Below are positions 11,585-21,934 of a stretch of DNA of 64,000 bases, one piece after another. The position numbers and the translations under genes were made by a program. Within the stretch, counting starts at the first letter, position 1. Each line of letters starts with the position of its first letter. Below the pieces are notes generated by a model. The model was given only the letters and a program-made list of their open reading frames with translations, was not told the DNA's origin and did not search any database. The stretch is from Shinisaurus crocodilurus. Its lineage: Eukaryota; Chordata; Lepidosauria; Squamata; Shinisauridae. The stretch spans positions 206,920,255 through 206,984,254 of the forward strand of contig CM037880.1 of NCBI GenBank assembly GCA_021292165.1, written 5' to 3'.

Positions 11585-11735
11585 AAGGCACATGAGGCAG
11601 CCACCTTGCTGAAGCTAAGCAGGTCTGAGTCTGGTGGTCCATGCTTGGAGGGGAGACCACCTGGGAATTCTAGGTAGGAGTTCCATGATGGAAGAAAGGT
11701 GGGATATAAATGCAATAAATAAATAAATAAATAAA
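11585..11735 (+). mobile_element. 5S rRNA-derived SINE with AATAAATAAA tail
   Basis: GAAGCTAAGCAGGTCTGAG, CTTGGAGGGGAGACCACCTG and GGAATTCTAGGTAGGAG follow the order of the 3' half of vertebrate 5S rRNA (internal promoter and terminal stem). The tail GGTGGGATATAAATGCAATA followed by AAATAAATA resembles the tail of the Sauria SINEs here, and differs from the CR1-like tail of the 5S SINEs at 31507 and 58729. This suggests two 5S SINE types with different LINE partners. Confidence 0.75.
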
Positions 11736-12008
11736 AACATAGTGGTGGTGGGCAGACCTGATTCTAATAGGAATAGTGGTGTTTTAAATCCTCCCACCAC
11801 TTGTGGCGTACCTCCAGCCTGCCTGGGATCCCATTCTGACTTCCAGAGGTTCCCAGAAGGCCCCACTCCCTTTCTCTGCCTGCTGATCATTTCGTGGCTT
11901 TTGCATGTGTGTCCCCCCCCCCATTCTAAAAGGTTGAGATGCGTCTCCTAAAGCTTAGCTACTGGCAGTAAGAGCCTAAAACTAAAATATGCTGGCATTT
12001 GGTGTATG

Positions 12009-12062
12009 TATGTATTTATTTATTTATTTATTACATTTCTATACCACCCAATAGCGAAAGCT
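12009..12062 (-). mobile_element. L2-like LINE 3' end
   Basis: TTTATTTATTTATTACATTT, then CTATACCACCCAATAGCGAA and AGCTCTTT, is the complement of the L2-like 3' end present at 34785-34855, 56082 and 60345. Confidence 0.55.
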
Positions 12063-13054
12063 CTTTATTTTGGCCTTGCCACCCATCGCCTTTGCCACCA
12101 CCCCATTTTGCCATCAGTCCCACCTACCACTGGAATGTGGCCCCCAAGAGCTTCTTCAAAATTGAATTTGGCCCTCAGGCTGAAAGAGGTTCAACATCCC
12201 TGATGTAATTTGTCCCCTCAGCCAGGGTCCATATAAGAAGGAAGTGATGCTGATGTTGATTTGGAGGAAAACAGTTTGGGCGAGCAGCTGCAGGAAAGCA
12301 AGTAGTAGGCATGGAGATCGCTCAGCTCCCCTCACCTGCTTATTCCCTTGGCTCTGAAATTCTACCCTGCACCTCCTTTATTCCTGTCTGGAACTGATTC
12401 CAGTTTAAAGATCTGTTGCTGTCACATTTTGGCCCTTAGAATTAGACAGCAAGCGAAGGAGGAACACATTGGAGATTCTAATCACAAAAGGAATTAAGCT
12501 ACATGAAATTTCAACCTGTAGTTTTTGAGATGGTAATCCAGGATGACTTATCTCTGATTAGTCACAGCTCCTTGAACGGTTTATTTCCCCCCACTTTGTA
12601 TATTAATGATCTCCATTATCTGAGATAGATCTGTTTGGAAGTGCTGTATGGTGATAGCAAATGAGCAGAGGGAGCTTCTGTTCTGGGTGCTGCGCTTCTC
12701 CCTTCTGCCTATTAATTATCTGAGTTCCCAGCGGCAAAAATAAAGAAATAAAGAAATAAAAAGTGATGAACCTGGCTTTCTTTAAATCAATGATGCATTA
12801 TATGGTTATGGTGGGGTTATAAAAACATGGACTTTCAGTTTACGCTATGCCATGTGTTGTGATCACCAATGTGTGGAACTCTCCTTTGGGCATGAAAGTT
12901 GGTGTATTTTTGCTTTTGGCTGTGGGGGCTGGCAGGTTGAAACTGAAGCTGCTTGTAACTGAGTTTGTAATAATAAAAAAAAACCCCTACCTTTAAAATA
13001 ACGGTATGAAACGTGACATAGAATGCCACGATACCTGCCAGAAACTTTTGCAGT
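12063..13054. other. No gene; possible conserved non-coding block
   Basis: The segment 12440-12770 has AT-rich homeodomain-like words (TAATCAC, GATTAG, TATTAATGAT, ATTAATTAT) and lacks repeat signatures, unlike most of the window. I see no open frame of interest. That it is a regulatory element is only a guess. Confidence 0.25.
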
Positions 13055-13062
13055 CTCTAAAC

Positions 13063-13149
13063 CAGGGGTGGGTAACTTTGGAGGCACTGGGGGCCAATTT
13101 CAACCCCCTGGAAGCCCCAGGGGCTGCACTGCTATGCTGCTGAATTTTG

Positions 13150-13186
<37 letters not shown>

Positions 13187-13376
13187 AATGATTGGAGGTT
13201 TGCCACCAAATTTTGTCAGCAAACCATGATGGTGGCCCCCAAAGGCCAAATTTAGCTTTAAAACAAGGTGTGCTGGTTGGTTAGCCACTGCCGCTACCAC
13301 AGTGGCACATTCAGGGGTGGCATTTAAGGCCAGAGGGCCTGCATGTGGCGCATGAGCTACATGTTGCCCACTCCTT
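13063..13376. mobile_element. hAT element with 8-bp TSD and CAG tract
   Basis: The 314-bp element starts CAGGGGTGGGTAACTTTGG and ends with ATGTTGCCCACTCCTT, an inverted relation with the last base changed. The flanks CTCTAAAC (13055-13062) and CTCTACAC (13377-13384) agree at seven of eight positions. A (CAG)n tract at 13153-13184 lies inside, giving poly-Ser or poly-Leu open frames that are artefacts. It is related to the element at 21663. Confidence 0.85.
13153..13184. repeat. (CAG)n microsatellite inside hAT element
   Basis: About ten CAG units without interruption. The tract lies within the hAT element at 13063-13376. Confidence 0.95.
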
Positions 13377-13384
13377 CTCTACAC

Positions 13385-15421
13385 CCTTATAACCAATAAT
13401 ATAAGTCAAGATTTACAGTTCTTTGAAGAGGCCCAATATACCTCCTGTGCCTTCGATTACATGGCCTGGGCTTTGGCAGGTTCTGGGAAAGACCTGTGAT
13501 TGTAGTGGGTTACCCACTGAATACATATTTATTTTATCTTTTAAAATTTCATTTATATCCCACCTTTTCTTCCATGAAATGGAAGGCTAGGTCCAGGGCC
13601 AGCTTCTGGTTTGAAAAGTCCCTTGCCATGGTGTCCTCTGGTGAGCCCCCAGGCAGGGTGGCATTCTTCTGATTGACACTGGGCAGCTATCCATGTTAAT
13701 TTCAAACAATACCCCCAAATCAGTGACACTCTGGGACATTGTGGGAAAGGTGACTGTCTGGCACTGAGCATTAGAACCTTTTTTTAAGGGGGGTCCCAGG
13801 CAAGGCATTGATTATGGCCCCTGCTGGGGCACTAGAGTATTGGCAGCTGCCTAAGGGTGATGTTTATAGACACCAGGCCTGGCTGTATCAACAGAACCTT
13901 CCCTGATATTCCAGCATCACTTCCCCGCCCTCTCCATCCTTATGATCTTCTTGACCTTTGATTTCTTCTGCTGCCTTGGTATTAGGTGACCAACTTTGTT
14001 GTCACAGCTGGGCTTGGGAAGGACAGGTGGTATGGTCTATTTAGCTGCCATTGGCTTAGCTGCTGTGAAGTCACAGAGGTGCTGAGCAGCCCTGGCAGCT
14101 GGGTGCTAAGGAGATGGAAGGCCTTAGAATTCTATCCATCCATCTATCTAAAATTATTTTTAGGGTACCTATTGAATATTTGAATTTGAATATGAACATC
14201 CATGAACAGCTGCTTCACCACTGACTGGACATGAGTATGGCACTATTCAGACATTGGTTTGAATGCACATAGAAAGGGCAATGAGATTGCACACACTCAT
14301 GTCTGCTGGTCCTGCTTAGTGATAGGCAAACCTTCCCCGAGTGAATTCATTATTTACTTGGAAGTACTGAATTTGTCCATGTCAGCTTGAATGCGAGTTC
14401 TCCTTTCATACAAAATTTCACTCCATGTATATGAGGTTGTTGTTTTTTTACATGCGTGCAATATTAAGGTACATCTTGGAAGCTGTAGTTTGGCAAGACA
14501 TCATGTGTCACCATGTTATGTGCCATTTCTGATTGGTTGTTTTCATGGGACCTGCCTGTGTGCTGATGCCATGTGATGTTCACTCACCATTCCCAATTCC
14601 CGGAATGAAGATGGACCTGCAGAGTTGTCGTTGTCCTCCTCCTCCTCCTCCTCCTCCTCAGAGCCAGAGCTGTGGTGGCCGTGATGAGGGAAGCAGCTAG
14701 TGAGACTGCTGCAAGTACATTTGTGGGGTGTGTGTGTCTAAGTGGTAGGATGACTGAAAATTTGAGTGGGGGTGGGAATCTGTGTACTACTTTACTGCAC
14801 ACCTTCCGAAGCTCGCAATCTATTCCGAACTGAATAGTGAATTCGTAATACATCAATCTAGGCTCGCTACAAGATGAGGATTATGAATGGATGAGTTTCA
14901 ACCAATGAGCCAACTCATTATGAAAATCGGTGGCACCTCTAGCCCTGCTCCCTACCAGCATTTGGCAAAAAGTCTGGGGAAAAAAATGCAAGTAGGCTCG
15001 TAATGCCGAAAATGCAGAGGTACTAGAAGGGCAGGAAGCATGATCCCACTCCCTGCATCACACACATTCCGACAAACATCCCAACAGGATGTGTGTGTGT
15101 GCGTGTGTGTATTCTTACTTGATGCATATCACAGTTTTATTCTATAGGAGAAAGACCAGTATAGGAATATTCAGACGTAGAGTGCAGAGCTAAAAGCAAG
15201 GGTGGGGTGGGGCAGGAATCGAAGTGAAATGCTGTCACTTTTTTCAGCAAAGAACATAATCTTAAGTAGAGTAGTGATATAGAAAATACAATGCTATTCA
15301 TACTAAAACAAGAACACCAGACTCTCAAAAGCCTGAAAATATTTGAGTTGCAGTATTGAAGACAGAAGTGTATGACAGCCATGCTAGCAAGTCGTATTAG
15401 TCATTCAGCTGTGAATGTTTC
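13385..15421. other. Mostly unrecognised sequence
   Basis: The stretch 13540-13585 (ATTTATATCCCACCTTTTCT) resembles the complement of a SINE or LINE 3' tail. A (CCT)n tract lies at 14634-14659 and a GT-rich stretch near 15091-15109. The rest shows no gene or recognised family. Confidence 0.35.
14634..14659. repeat. (CCT)n microsatellite
   Basis: About eight CCT units. Confidence 0.9.
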
Positions 15422-15422
15422 T

Positions 15423-15449
15423 TATATATATATATATATATATATATAT
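15423..15449. repeat. (TA)n microsatellite at LINE 5' junction
   Basis: About 13 TA units lie directly before the truncated 5' end of the LINE at 15450. They may be an insertion site or a slippage product at the junction. Confidence 0.9.
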
Positions 15450-17444
15450 CAACAACTTGCAGAATCTCATGATGCACGGGGCTTTTTTAAGGCCACAAGG
15501 GCCATTTATGGACCAAAAACCTATGGTACAAACCCTTTACAATCAAAAGATGGCACCAAACTCTTAAAAGACAAAGAGTCTATTGCACTGTGTTGGAAAG
15601 AGCATTATTATGACCTTTTAAATCGTAAATCTAAGGTGGATAATGAGATTTTTTCGCAAATCCCGCAAAAACAAATTAAAGAGGAACTTGCAATACTCCC
15701 CACTTTGGATGAAGTAAAAAAAGCCATTAATCAAATGAAGAACAACAAAGCTAGTGGACCAGATGGGATTCCTGCTGAAATCTTTAAAGAAGGGGCCCCC
15801 GAACTTGTACAACATCTTCATAAACTCATTGAAAAAATCTGGATAAGAGAAGAGATCCCAGAAGACTTCAGGGATGCCATAATTATCACCCTCTTTAAGA
15901 AGGGTGATAGAACAGACTGTGGAAACTATCGGGGCATTTCTCTCTTAGCAACCGCAGGTAAAATATTTGCTAGGATTCTCGCAAACCGTCTTCTATCTAT
16001 TTCAGAAGAGATCCTCCCTGAAACTCAATATGGTTTCCGCCCCTCTAGAGGGACAGTAGACATGATTTTTACTGCACGTCAGCTCCAAGAAAAATGCCGG
16101 GAGCAAAATCAACCCCTTTATATGGCATTTATCGATTTGGCTAAGGCCTTTGATACTGTAGACCGTACAGCTCTCTGGACTATCCTTATGAAAATTGGAT
16201 GCCCCAATAAGTTTGTGAATATCTTGCGACTTCTCCATGACAACATGACGGCAACGGTTTTGGACAACAACGGCTCTCATGGTGCTCCATTTAAAGTGGG
16301 ATCAGGTGTTAAACAGGGATGTGTTATCGCCCCAACATTATTTGCCATTTTCATCGCCATGGTTTTACATCTTGTCAAGGGGAAACTTCCCACCGGTGTG
16401 GGAATTATATATTGAACAGATGGAAAGCTTTTTAATCTCAGCAGGCTGAAAGCAAAAAGTAAGGTAATTACAACTTCCGTTGTGGAACTTCAGTATGCTG
16501 ATGATAATGTGGTCTCCGCACATTCAGAGGATGATCTCCAAACTATCCTAAATGCTTTTGCAGAAGCATACGAAAAACTTGGTCTCTCACTTAACATCAA
16601 AAAAACCAAAGTGCTTCATCAGCAAGTGCAAGCCAATCCTTTGGTGATGCCATCTATCCAGCTTGGCGGGACAATACTGGAAAATGTCGATCATTTTCTC
16701 TATCTTGGCAGCTATCTTTCTGCTACAGCTAACATCGACAGTGAAATCCAGCATCGTCTGAGCTCCGCAAGTGCCGCATTTTCTTGAATGAAACATAGAG
16801 TGTTCGAGGATCGGGATATTTGTAAGAAGACCAAAACACTGGTTTATGAAGCCATTGTACTACCAACTTTATTGTATGCCTGCGAAACATGGACTATCTA
16901 TAAATGTCACTTCCACCTCCTTGAAAGGTTTCATCAACGTTGCCTCCGGAAAATCCTGCAAATTACTTGGGAAGATAGGCGAACAAATGTCAGTGTACTG
17001 GAAGAAGCAAAGACTACTAGCATTGAAAAAATGATCCTTCAACGCCAACTTCAGTGGACCGGTCATGTTGTTCGAATGCCTGACTGCCGTCTCCCAAAGC
17101 AGTTACTTTACTCCCAACTCAAGGATGGAAAGCGGAATATCGGTGGTCAATATAAGAGGTTTAAAGATGTTCATAAGGCTAATCTAAAAAAATGCAATAT
17201 AAACATCGAAAACTGGGAAGCTCTGGCCCATGAACGATCTAAATGGAGGTTGGCCTTTCACAAAGGTTCCATGGACTTTGAAGAAGCCCGAATGCAAGGT
17301 GAAAGGGAGAAACGTGCTAAGCGAAAAGCACGTCAAATGAATCCTTTACAGGACCATCTTCTATCTGGAAACCTGTGTCCTCGCTGTGGGAAGCTGTGTG
17401 GATCTAGAATTGGCCTCCACAGTCACTTACGGACCTATCGCTAG
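15450..17444 (+). pseudogene. LINE reverse transcriptase ORF with two TGA stops
   Basis: One continuous reading frame runs through three open segments (15372-16415, 16482-16787, 16788-17444). All starts differ by multiples of three, so there is no frameshift. RT blocks appear in order: NNKASGPDGIPAEIFKEG, then GNYRGISLLATAGKIFARIL, YGFRPSRGT, AFIDLAKAFDTVDR with a catalytic Asp, SGVKQGC, and the catalytic box YADD near 16494. After the RT come TLLYACETW and TGHVVRMPD, and a C-terminal finger CPRCGKLCGSRIGLHSHLRT (Cys-x2-Cys then His-x3-His) near 17376-17438. The frame is broken by TGA at 16413 and TGA at 16785. Both sit where related sequences carry Arg, as expected from CGA to TGA decay. The endonuclease is missing. 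Confidence 0.85.
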
Positions 17445-17545
17445 AGTCTACACAATCTTCTTTAGAATTTCCTCCTTTTATCCCGGAAGACAATCTTACT
17501 CGGTCACGAGTGATCGCCTGATGATGATATATTGAGCCTGACATT
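15450..17545 (+). mobile_element. APE-type non-LTR retrotransposon (LINE), 5'-truncated
   Basis: The element carries the RT and C-terminal part of a LINE ORF. It ends after a 3' region with GACAATCTTACTCGGTCACG and GTGATCGCCTGATGATGATA, so the 3' terminus is a short GAT-type repeat. Two more copies of its 3' part are at 40903-41174, ending in long (GAT)n, and at 47350-48112 on the minus strand. The zinc-finger C terminus and the RT block order recall RTE- or L2-related groups, but I cannot fix the clade by eye. The left end lies in or next to the (TA)n tract. Confidence 0.85.
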
Positions 17546-18639
17546 AACTCTAAATGCACAGTGAAACATGTTATGAATAGCGATGCCTCAGAACAAGAAA
17601 AACTCTTAGGTTTGTGGAGAGCTGTGCCTAAAAGGTAATTGAGTAAGAAGGAAGGAAGGGCAAATCATCTGGAGCTTCATTCAAAGAGCATTTGTGTTAA
17701 TTGGACAGCATGAAAGTGCATTGTTAGAGATTTCCTTAACTACCAGATGATGGAGTTCTTGTTTCATATAAATAGTTAGATGAATGCTATGTTTAAATAC
17801 AGGAAGGATATTTCCCAACTGACTGCCTCGCCAAGCAGAAATATTTATGGCTTCTACGCATGGGTTTAGGGTAGGGATGGAACAACCAGGGATGCTTGAG
17901 CTTGACAGAATAATCCAAACTTCATTTCAAAGCTTGATTCAGCTCTCCCACATTCTCATTTGAGACCCATTTCTTTGCTTCCTTCAAATAGGGGAAATGC
18001 ACATTTCTGTGTGTATTTTTCAAGTGTTCACTTTTCCTCCATTTACTAAAGCATGAACATGCAAATGTTTAAAAGTGCATTTTTAAAAGTGTGCATTTTT
18101 AAAAGTGCACATTTTTTTAAAAGTACACTTTTTTTTTTTTTAACATGACTGCAAGTTTGGGAATTTGAAACATTTTTGGAGAACATGTGCTCCCGTTTGT
18201 GTTTGGTGTTGTGAGTGGGGCATTTTTGAGTGATTTGCAAACTGAAACAAAATTCTTGTACATCCCTTGTTCAAGGCACAATCTTATACTGAAGATACAC
18301 TGGTTCAGGGGCTGTCATCTTTCCCGCCCTGCAAAGGTCCTGAAGCTTCCTCCCAGGACTGCCCAAGAAACTGTGGGCTTTCCTTCTTCCTCTTTGTGTC
18401 TTGTGCTCCAAAACAATGGTTGTGAGGAACATAGCAGGGCTCAACCTCCTTCCTGTAGGGATGCCTGAGGACTGGAAGTAGCAGGGTCATTGCTGGTTGA
18501 GGTATGTGTGGTGAAGTAGCGGATGAACTGCTGGTGTATCTCCAGTGTTCTGAGTTCATTTGGCTCCTTTTATGTGTGGGCAGCATGTAGGTGTCACTCC
18601 TGGCACAATCCCCGATTGGTGGACTATGGCAGTGTTTCT
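17546..18639. other. Unrecognised sequence
   Basis: Positions 18050-18160 hold repeated AAAAGTGCA/TTTTTAAAAGTG units. Similar words recur near 28705-28745. No gene is seen. Confidence 0.35.
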
Positions 18640-19600
18640 AGGGACGTTTCATCCGATGATCTCAGTGAATGGGCAGGCTGGTAAGGGAGAAGGCTCACTC
18701 TCAAGTAACCTGGTCCCAAGTTGTTTAGTGCTTTACAGGGATGTTGAAGAGTCCTTGGTCTCAAGTCATGAGTCGAGTCACGAGTCTTTGGACCCGAGTC
18801 TCGAGTCCGAGTCCTTGGTCCAAAATGGTGACTCACGAGTCCCGAGTCACTCCCAAAGCTGACTCCACTGAGTCCCTATTAAAATCCATGGGGTTTTCCC
18901 CCAACAAAATTAGGCTACTTCAGATGTGTGGCTTAAATAAATTCTAGGCACAAGTGTAAGTGTGCCTTTTTATCTCAAAACTCTGCCACTGATTTTGACA
19001 AGAACAGACCAGGCAGACAAACCCAAAATAACCAGGCAGGCAGAGGAGGCAGGGAACCCCAAAGCAGGCAGGCAGAGGCCTTTGTCTTGGACAATTCAAA
19101 CTGTGGAACTGGTTAAGAAGAGACCAGGCAGGCAGAGGAAGCAGGGAACCCCAAAGCAGGCAGGCAGAGGCAGCCAAACCCAAAATGTCTGAAAGGTTGC
19201 ATTAGGAAAATGATTTTAAAAAATAAACTTGGATTGTTATTGCAACTAGGTCCAGACAGCACCTGCAGGTGGCATCAAGCAGGGATGTTGACGAGTCCTT
19301 TGTCTCGAGTCCCGAGTCGAGTCTCGAGTCCCATTAAAAATATTGGGACTCGAGTGCGACTCGAGTCAGAGGGGGGACTCAGTCCGACTCACGAGTCGAG
19401 TCCTGGAGTCTGAAGTCCTCATCCCTGGCGCTTTATACGCCAATAACAAAACCTTAAACCACACCCAGAAGCGAAAAGGCAGCCAGTGCAATTCCCTCAG
19501 CAAAGGTGTTACATCCTGAAAAGGGGCAGCCCTCGACAACAGCCGAGCTGCTGCACTCTGGACTAGCTGAAGCTTCTGGAGCAACCTTAAGGGTAGCGTG
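18640..19600 (-). mobile_element. L2-like LINE fragment, split by a hAT element
   Basis: The plus strand reads TAACCTGGTCCCAAGTTGTT up to 18735 and resumes at 19436 with CACACCCAGAAGCG and GGCAGCCAGTGCAATTCC. The same order is found uninterrupted near 56580-56660 and 60785-60865. On the minus strand 19366-19584 encodes LQLVQSAAARLLSR and LRELHWLPF, typical of the C-terminal part of L2-type RT. The hAT element 18736-19427 lies in between. Confidence 0.7.
18736..19427. mobile_element. GAGTC-rich hAT element, 692 bp, 8-bp TSD
   Basis: The left end is CAGGGATGTTGAAGAGTCC and the right end is GTCCTCATCCCTG. The flanks GTGCTTTA (18728-18735) and GCGCTTTA (19428-19435) agree at seven of eight positions, and the host L2-like sequence is continuous across the site. 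Both ends consist largely of GAGTC/GACTC words arranged as small palindromes, including GACTCGAGTC near 19361. A second CAGGGATGTTGACGAGTC starts at 19283. The centre holds two near-identical units rich in CAGGCAGGCAGAGG (about 19010-19080 and 19120-19170). No transposase frame is present. Confidence 0.8.
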
Positions 19601-19802
19601 AATACTAATCTTCATGCAGATGATGATGAAGATGATGTGCAGATGAATGTGGAAGTGGAATGGAACAGACTCATGAATGAACACATGCAAAAGTGACATG
19701 GACCAGAAACAGACTGATATGTCCATCCCCACATGCAATCTGGACGCCTCTATAGACATTCTAATGCACCCTTCCCCCCCCCAACCTGATGCTTCCAGAT
19801 GT

Positions 19803-19880
19803 TTTATTTATTTATTTATTGCATGCATTTATATCCCGCTCTTCAGCCAGAAAAGGCTCTCAGAGTGGCTTACAAAGATT
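19803..19880 (-). mobile_element. LINE 3' region fragment, left half of an interrupted copy
   Basis: TTTATTTATTTATTGCATGC, then TATCCCGCTCTTCAGCCAG, AAAAGGCTCTCAGAGTGG and CTTACA, matches 37343-37405. The match resumes at 20663 with AAGACAGTCCCTGCCCTCAG, so about 780 bp have been inserted. Confidence 0.6.
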
Positions 19881-20662
19881 ATTCCCTTCCCCCGGCCACG
19901 TGCAACTGTGGGCGGGGAGAATTTTGCACGCGGGGGAAAGGAGAGTGAGACCACTGTGGGGTGATCTCACCCTCCAATAGAAGCAGGACCGATATTAGGC
20001 CTGCATGCCCACACCCTGGCCTCTTTCTTTTGCAGCCCCCTCCCTCCCTCCCTCCCTGTTCTCAGTGTGGGCTTTGCTGGCCGCCATTTCCAGGGGCCGA
20101 GTAGGAATTTTGGCTCATTGTCCTGATTGCCTGGGGGCAATATGCATGTTTCGCCTACTCTACACTGTGTTGCAGGGTTGGGTGTTTTTTATTTTGGGTT
20201 TTCTGTGTGATTTGGTCCAATCCGGTCACATTTGGCTAGTAAGTGCGGGAATAGGCAGTGGGGTTAGGGTTTGGTGATCATCCAATGGCACTGTTCAGGT
20301 GGCTGGCGAGACCTGAGGCTCCCCGTTTGCTGAGTTTCGCGGCTTAGTGTGGGAGATACGGATCGCCAGTGAAGCTGGCTTACATCACACGAATCGGTGT
20401 TCTGCTGCACCGTGAGGTGGGGACTGTGAGAAAGCCTCCCAGCACCCAAGAGGGTGTAAAACTGGGGGGTGGAGTGGCGAAGTGCTGCGCCACCCCCTGG
20501 GTTTGGATGTATCTGCCCGGGATAGCTCACTGGCCAATGGCCGGTTTTAGTTAGTACCCGCACTTTCACCCTTCGCAGATCTTGATTAATAAAATGTGGC
20601 CCTTTATTTACACCATATACCTGTGTCTCGCCTCTTCTTTCCCCCCCTTTACGCGCACAGAT
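19881..20662. mobile_element. Probable LTR-like insertion in a LINE fragment
   Basis: The host repeat breaks at about 19880 and resumes at about 20663. The flanks GATTA and GATAA are similar, possibly a decayed 5-bp TSD. The insert has AATAAA near 20588, then a T/C-rich stretch, and ends in GCGCACA, so it could be a solo LTR. The left end does not start with TG, so this is uncertain. It contains the repeat 20241-20565. Confidence 0.45.
20241..20565 (+). repeat. Unidentified 325-bp repeat with inverted ends, copy 1
   Basis: The segment starts AAGTGCGGGAATAGG and ends GTACCCGCACTT, so its ends are inverted over about nine bases. It is clearly homologous to 41546-41864, with shared blocks TTCGGTGATCATCC/TTTGGTGATCATCC, GACCTGAGGCTCCCCGTT and GTGTAAAACTGGG. 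No TSD is evident. It may be a DNA element or part of an LTR. Confidence 0.6.
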
Positions 20663-20760
20663 AATAAGACAGTCCCTGCCCTCAGGCTCACAATCTAAAA
20701 GACATGACACAAAATGAAAAGGGATTAGGAGGGAGGAGGAAGAATACAAAACCCAGGCAC
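20663..20760 (-). mobile_element. LINE 3' region fragment, right half of interrupted copy
   Basis: AAGACAGTCCCTGCCCTCAG, GCTCACAATCTAAAAGACAT and GACACAAAATGAAAAGGG match 37421-37480. It is the continuation of 19803-19880. Confidence 0.6.
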
Positions 20761-20944
20761 CAGTTAAAAAGGTTCTTACAGGTTTTTCTTTCTTTTTTCT
20801 TTTTCTTTTTTTGGCAGGGAAGGGCAAAACAAGCTCCCTGCAGCTGCTCCCTCTCCAGCTGATGTATGGGGCCAGGTTGGTCTCCCCCTTGCTGTGATGT
20901 TACTCCTGGGAGGCAGGGGGTGCAGCCTCCCAGTGGCCCTTGGT

Positions 20945-21010
20945 TCTCTGGCCGATGGATGAGAACTGCAACTCCCATAATTCCCAGGTAGGTTAGGGAA
21001 GGCTGATCTG
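20945..21010. mobile_element. Fragment of hAT-like MITE
   Basis: On the minus strand the sequence begins CAGCCTTCCCTAACCTACC and runs into GGGAGTTGCAGTTCTC, close to the start of the MITE family seen at 28979. Confidence 0.4.
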
Positions 21011-21510
21011 CAGAATACACATAGGTTGGGATGTGTGTGTTGGGGCACAGCTTGATTTGATCATTGTCCACAGATTTTGAACACCTGAAACGGGCTGTAG
21101 TAGCTGTAGCTCCTTCTGGGGAAAGGTTTCCTCCACTACAATTCTTCATAAGCTATTGCTCCAGCTTCCAAATGCAATATCTAAACGTCAGCCCTCCAGG
21201 CTAAATATCTTTGCTAACATGCCACAGTATGAATGACTAAAGATTTACTGAGGAATAAATCAGCACACTAAACACAGAACAACTAGAAAGTAGAAAAAAT
21301 CAGTTACACTAATTAATTCATCATGTAAAATGTCAGTTCTATATCTTCAAAGGCGATAGAATTAGCTCAATTCAATGATACCTTGATATAATTTTTTGCA
21401 AGCTTTAGCACATTAACCACAGCTTTATTTGTCACTTCCAGCTAGAAAGGAAAGATTTTAAGGTTTGTATCATTCTAGAGGAGGCATGTGATACCTTTAT
21501 TCTTACCTAT

Positions 21511-21569
21511 GAATAATAATAATAATAATAATAACAACAACAACAACAACAACAACAACAATAATAATA
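21511..21569. repeat. Compound (AAT)n(AAC)n(AAT)n microsatellite
   Basis: AAT units change to AAC units and back to AAT. Poly-Asn and poly-Leu open frames across it are artefacts. Confidence 0.95.
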
Positions 21570-21662
21570 TACACATAGCATTTATGCAGCACTTTACCGA
21601 CTTGATTTCATTCATCTTTACAACAACTGTGTACAGTAGGCTAGCTTTATTAGCCCATATAT

Positions 21663-21926
21663 CAGGGGTGGGCAATGTGGGTGGTCTGGGGGGCCATTTT
21701 TGCTCCCAGACCTCCTCCCCAGGCCACACTGGGAAGAAAAGAAAAAGAAATTTATTCTAAATTTGACGTTTTTAGTGCTTTGTATTGGCTACAGAACATG
21801 AATGGACAAATGTGGCTTGCAACATATATATTTGGGGAGTGGTGGGGGCAGGGGGAGCAGTGAGGGCTGCACCAGGGGGCAGTGGGGGTCACATGTGGCC
21901 CACCAGCTGCATGTTGCCCACCCCTG
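21663..21926. mobile_element. hAT element with 8-bp TSD
   Basis: The 264-bp element starts CAGGGGTGGGCAATGTGG and ends CATGTTGCCCACCCCTG. The flanks CCATATAT (21655-21662) and CCATATAG (21927-21934) agree at seven of eight positions. It is in the same terminal group as 13063-13376. No transposase is encoded. Confidence 0.85.
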
Positions 21927-21934
21927 CCATATAG

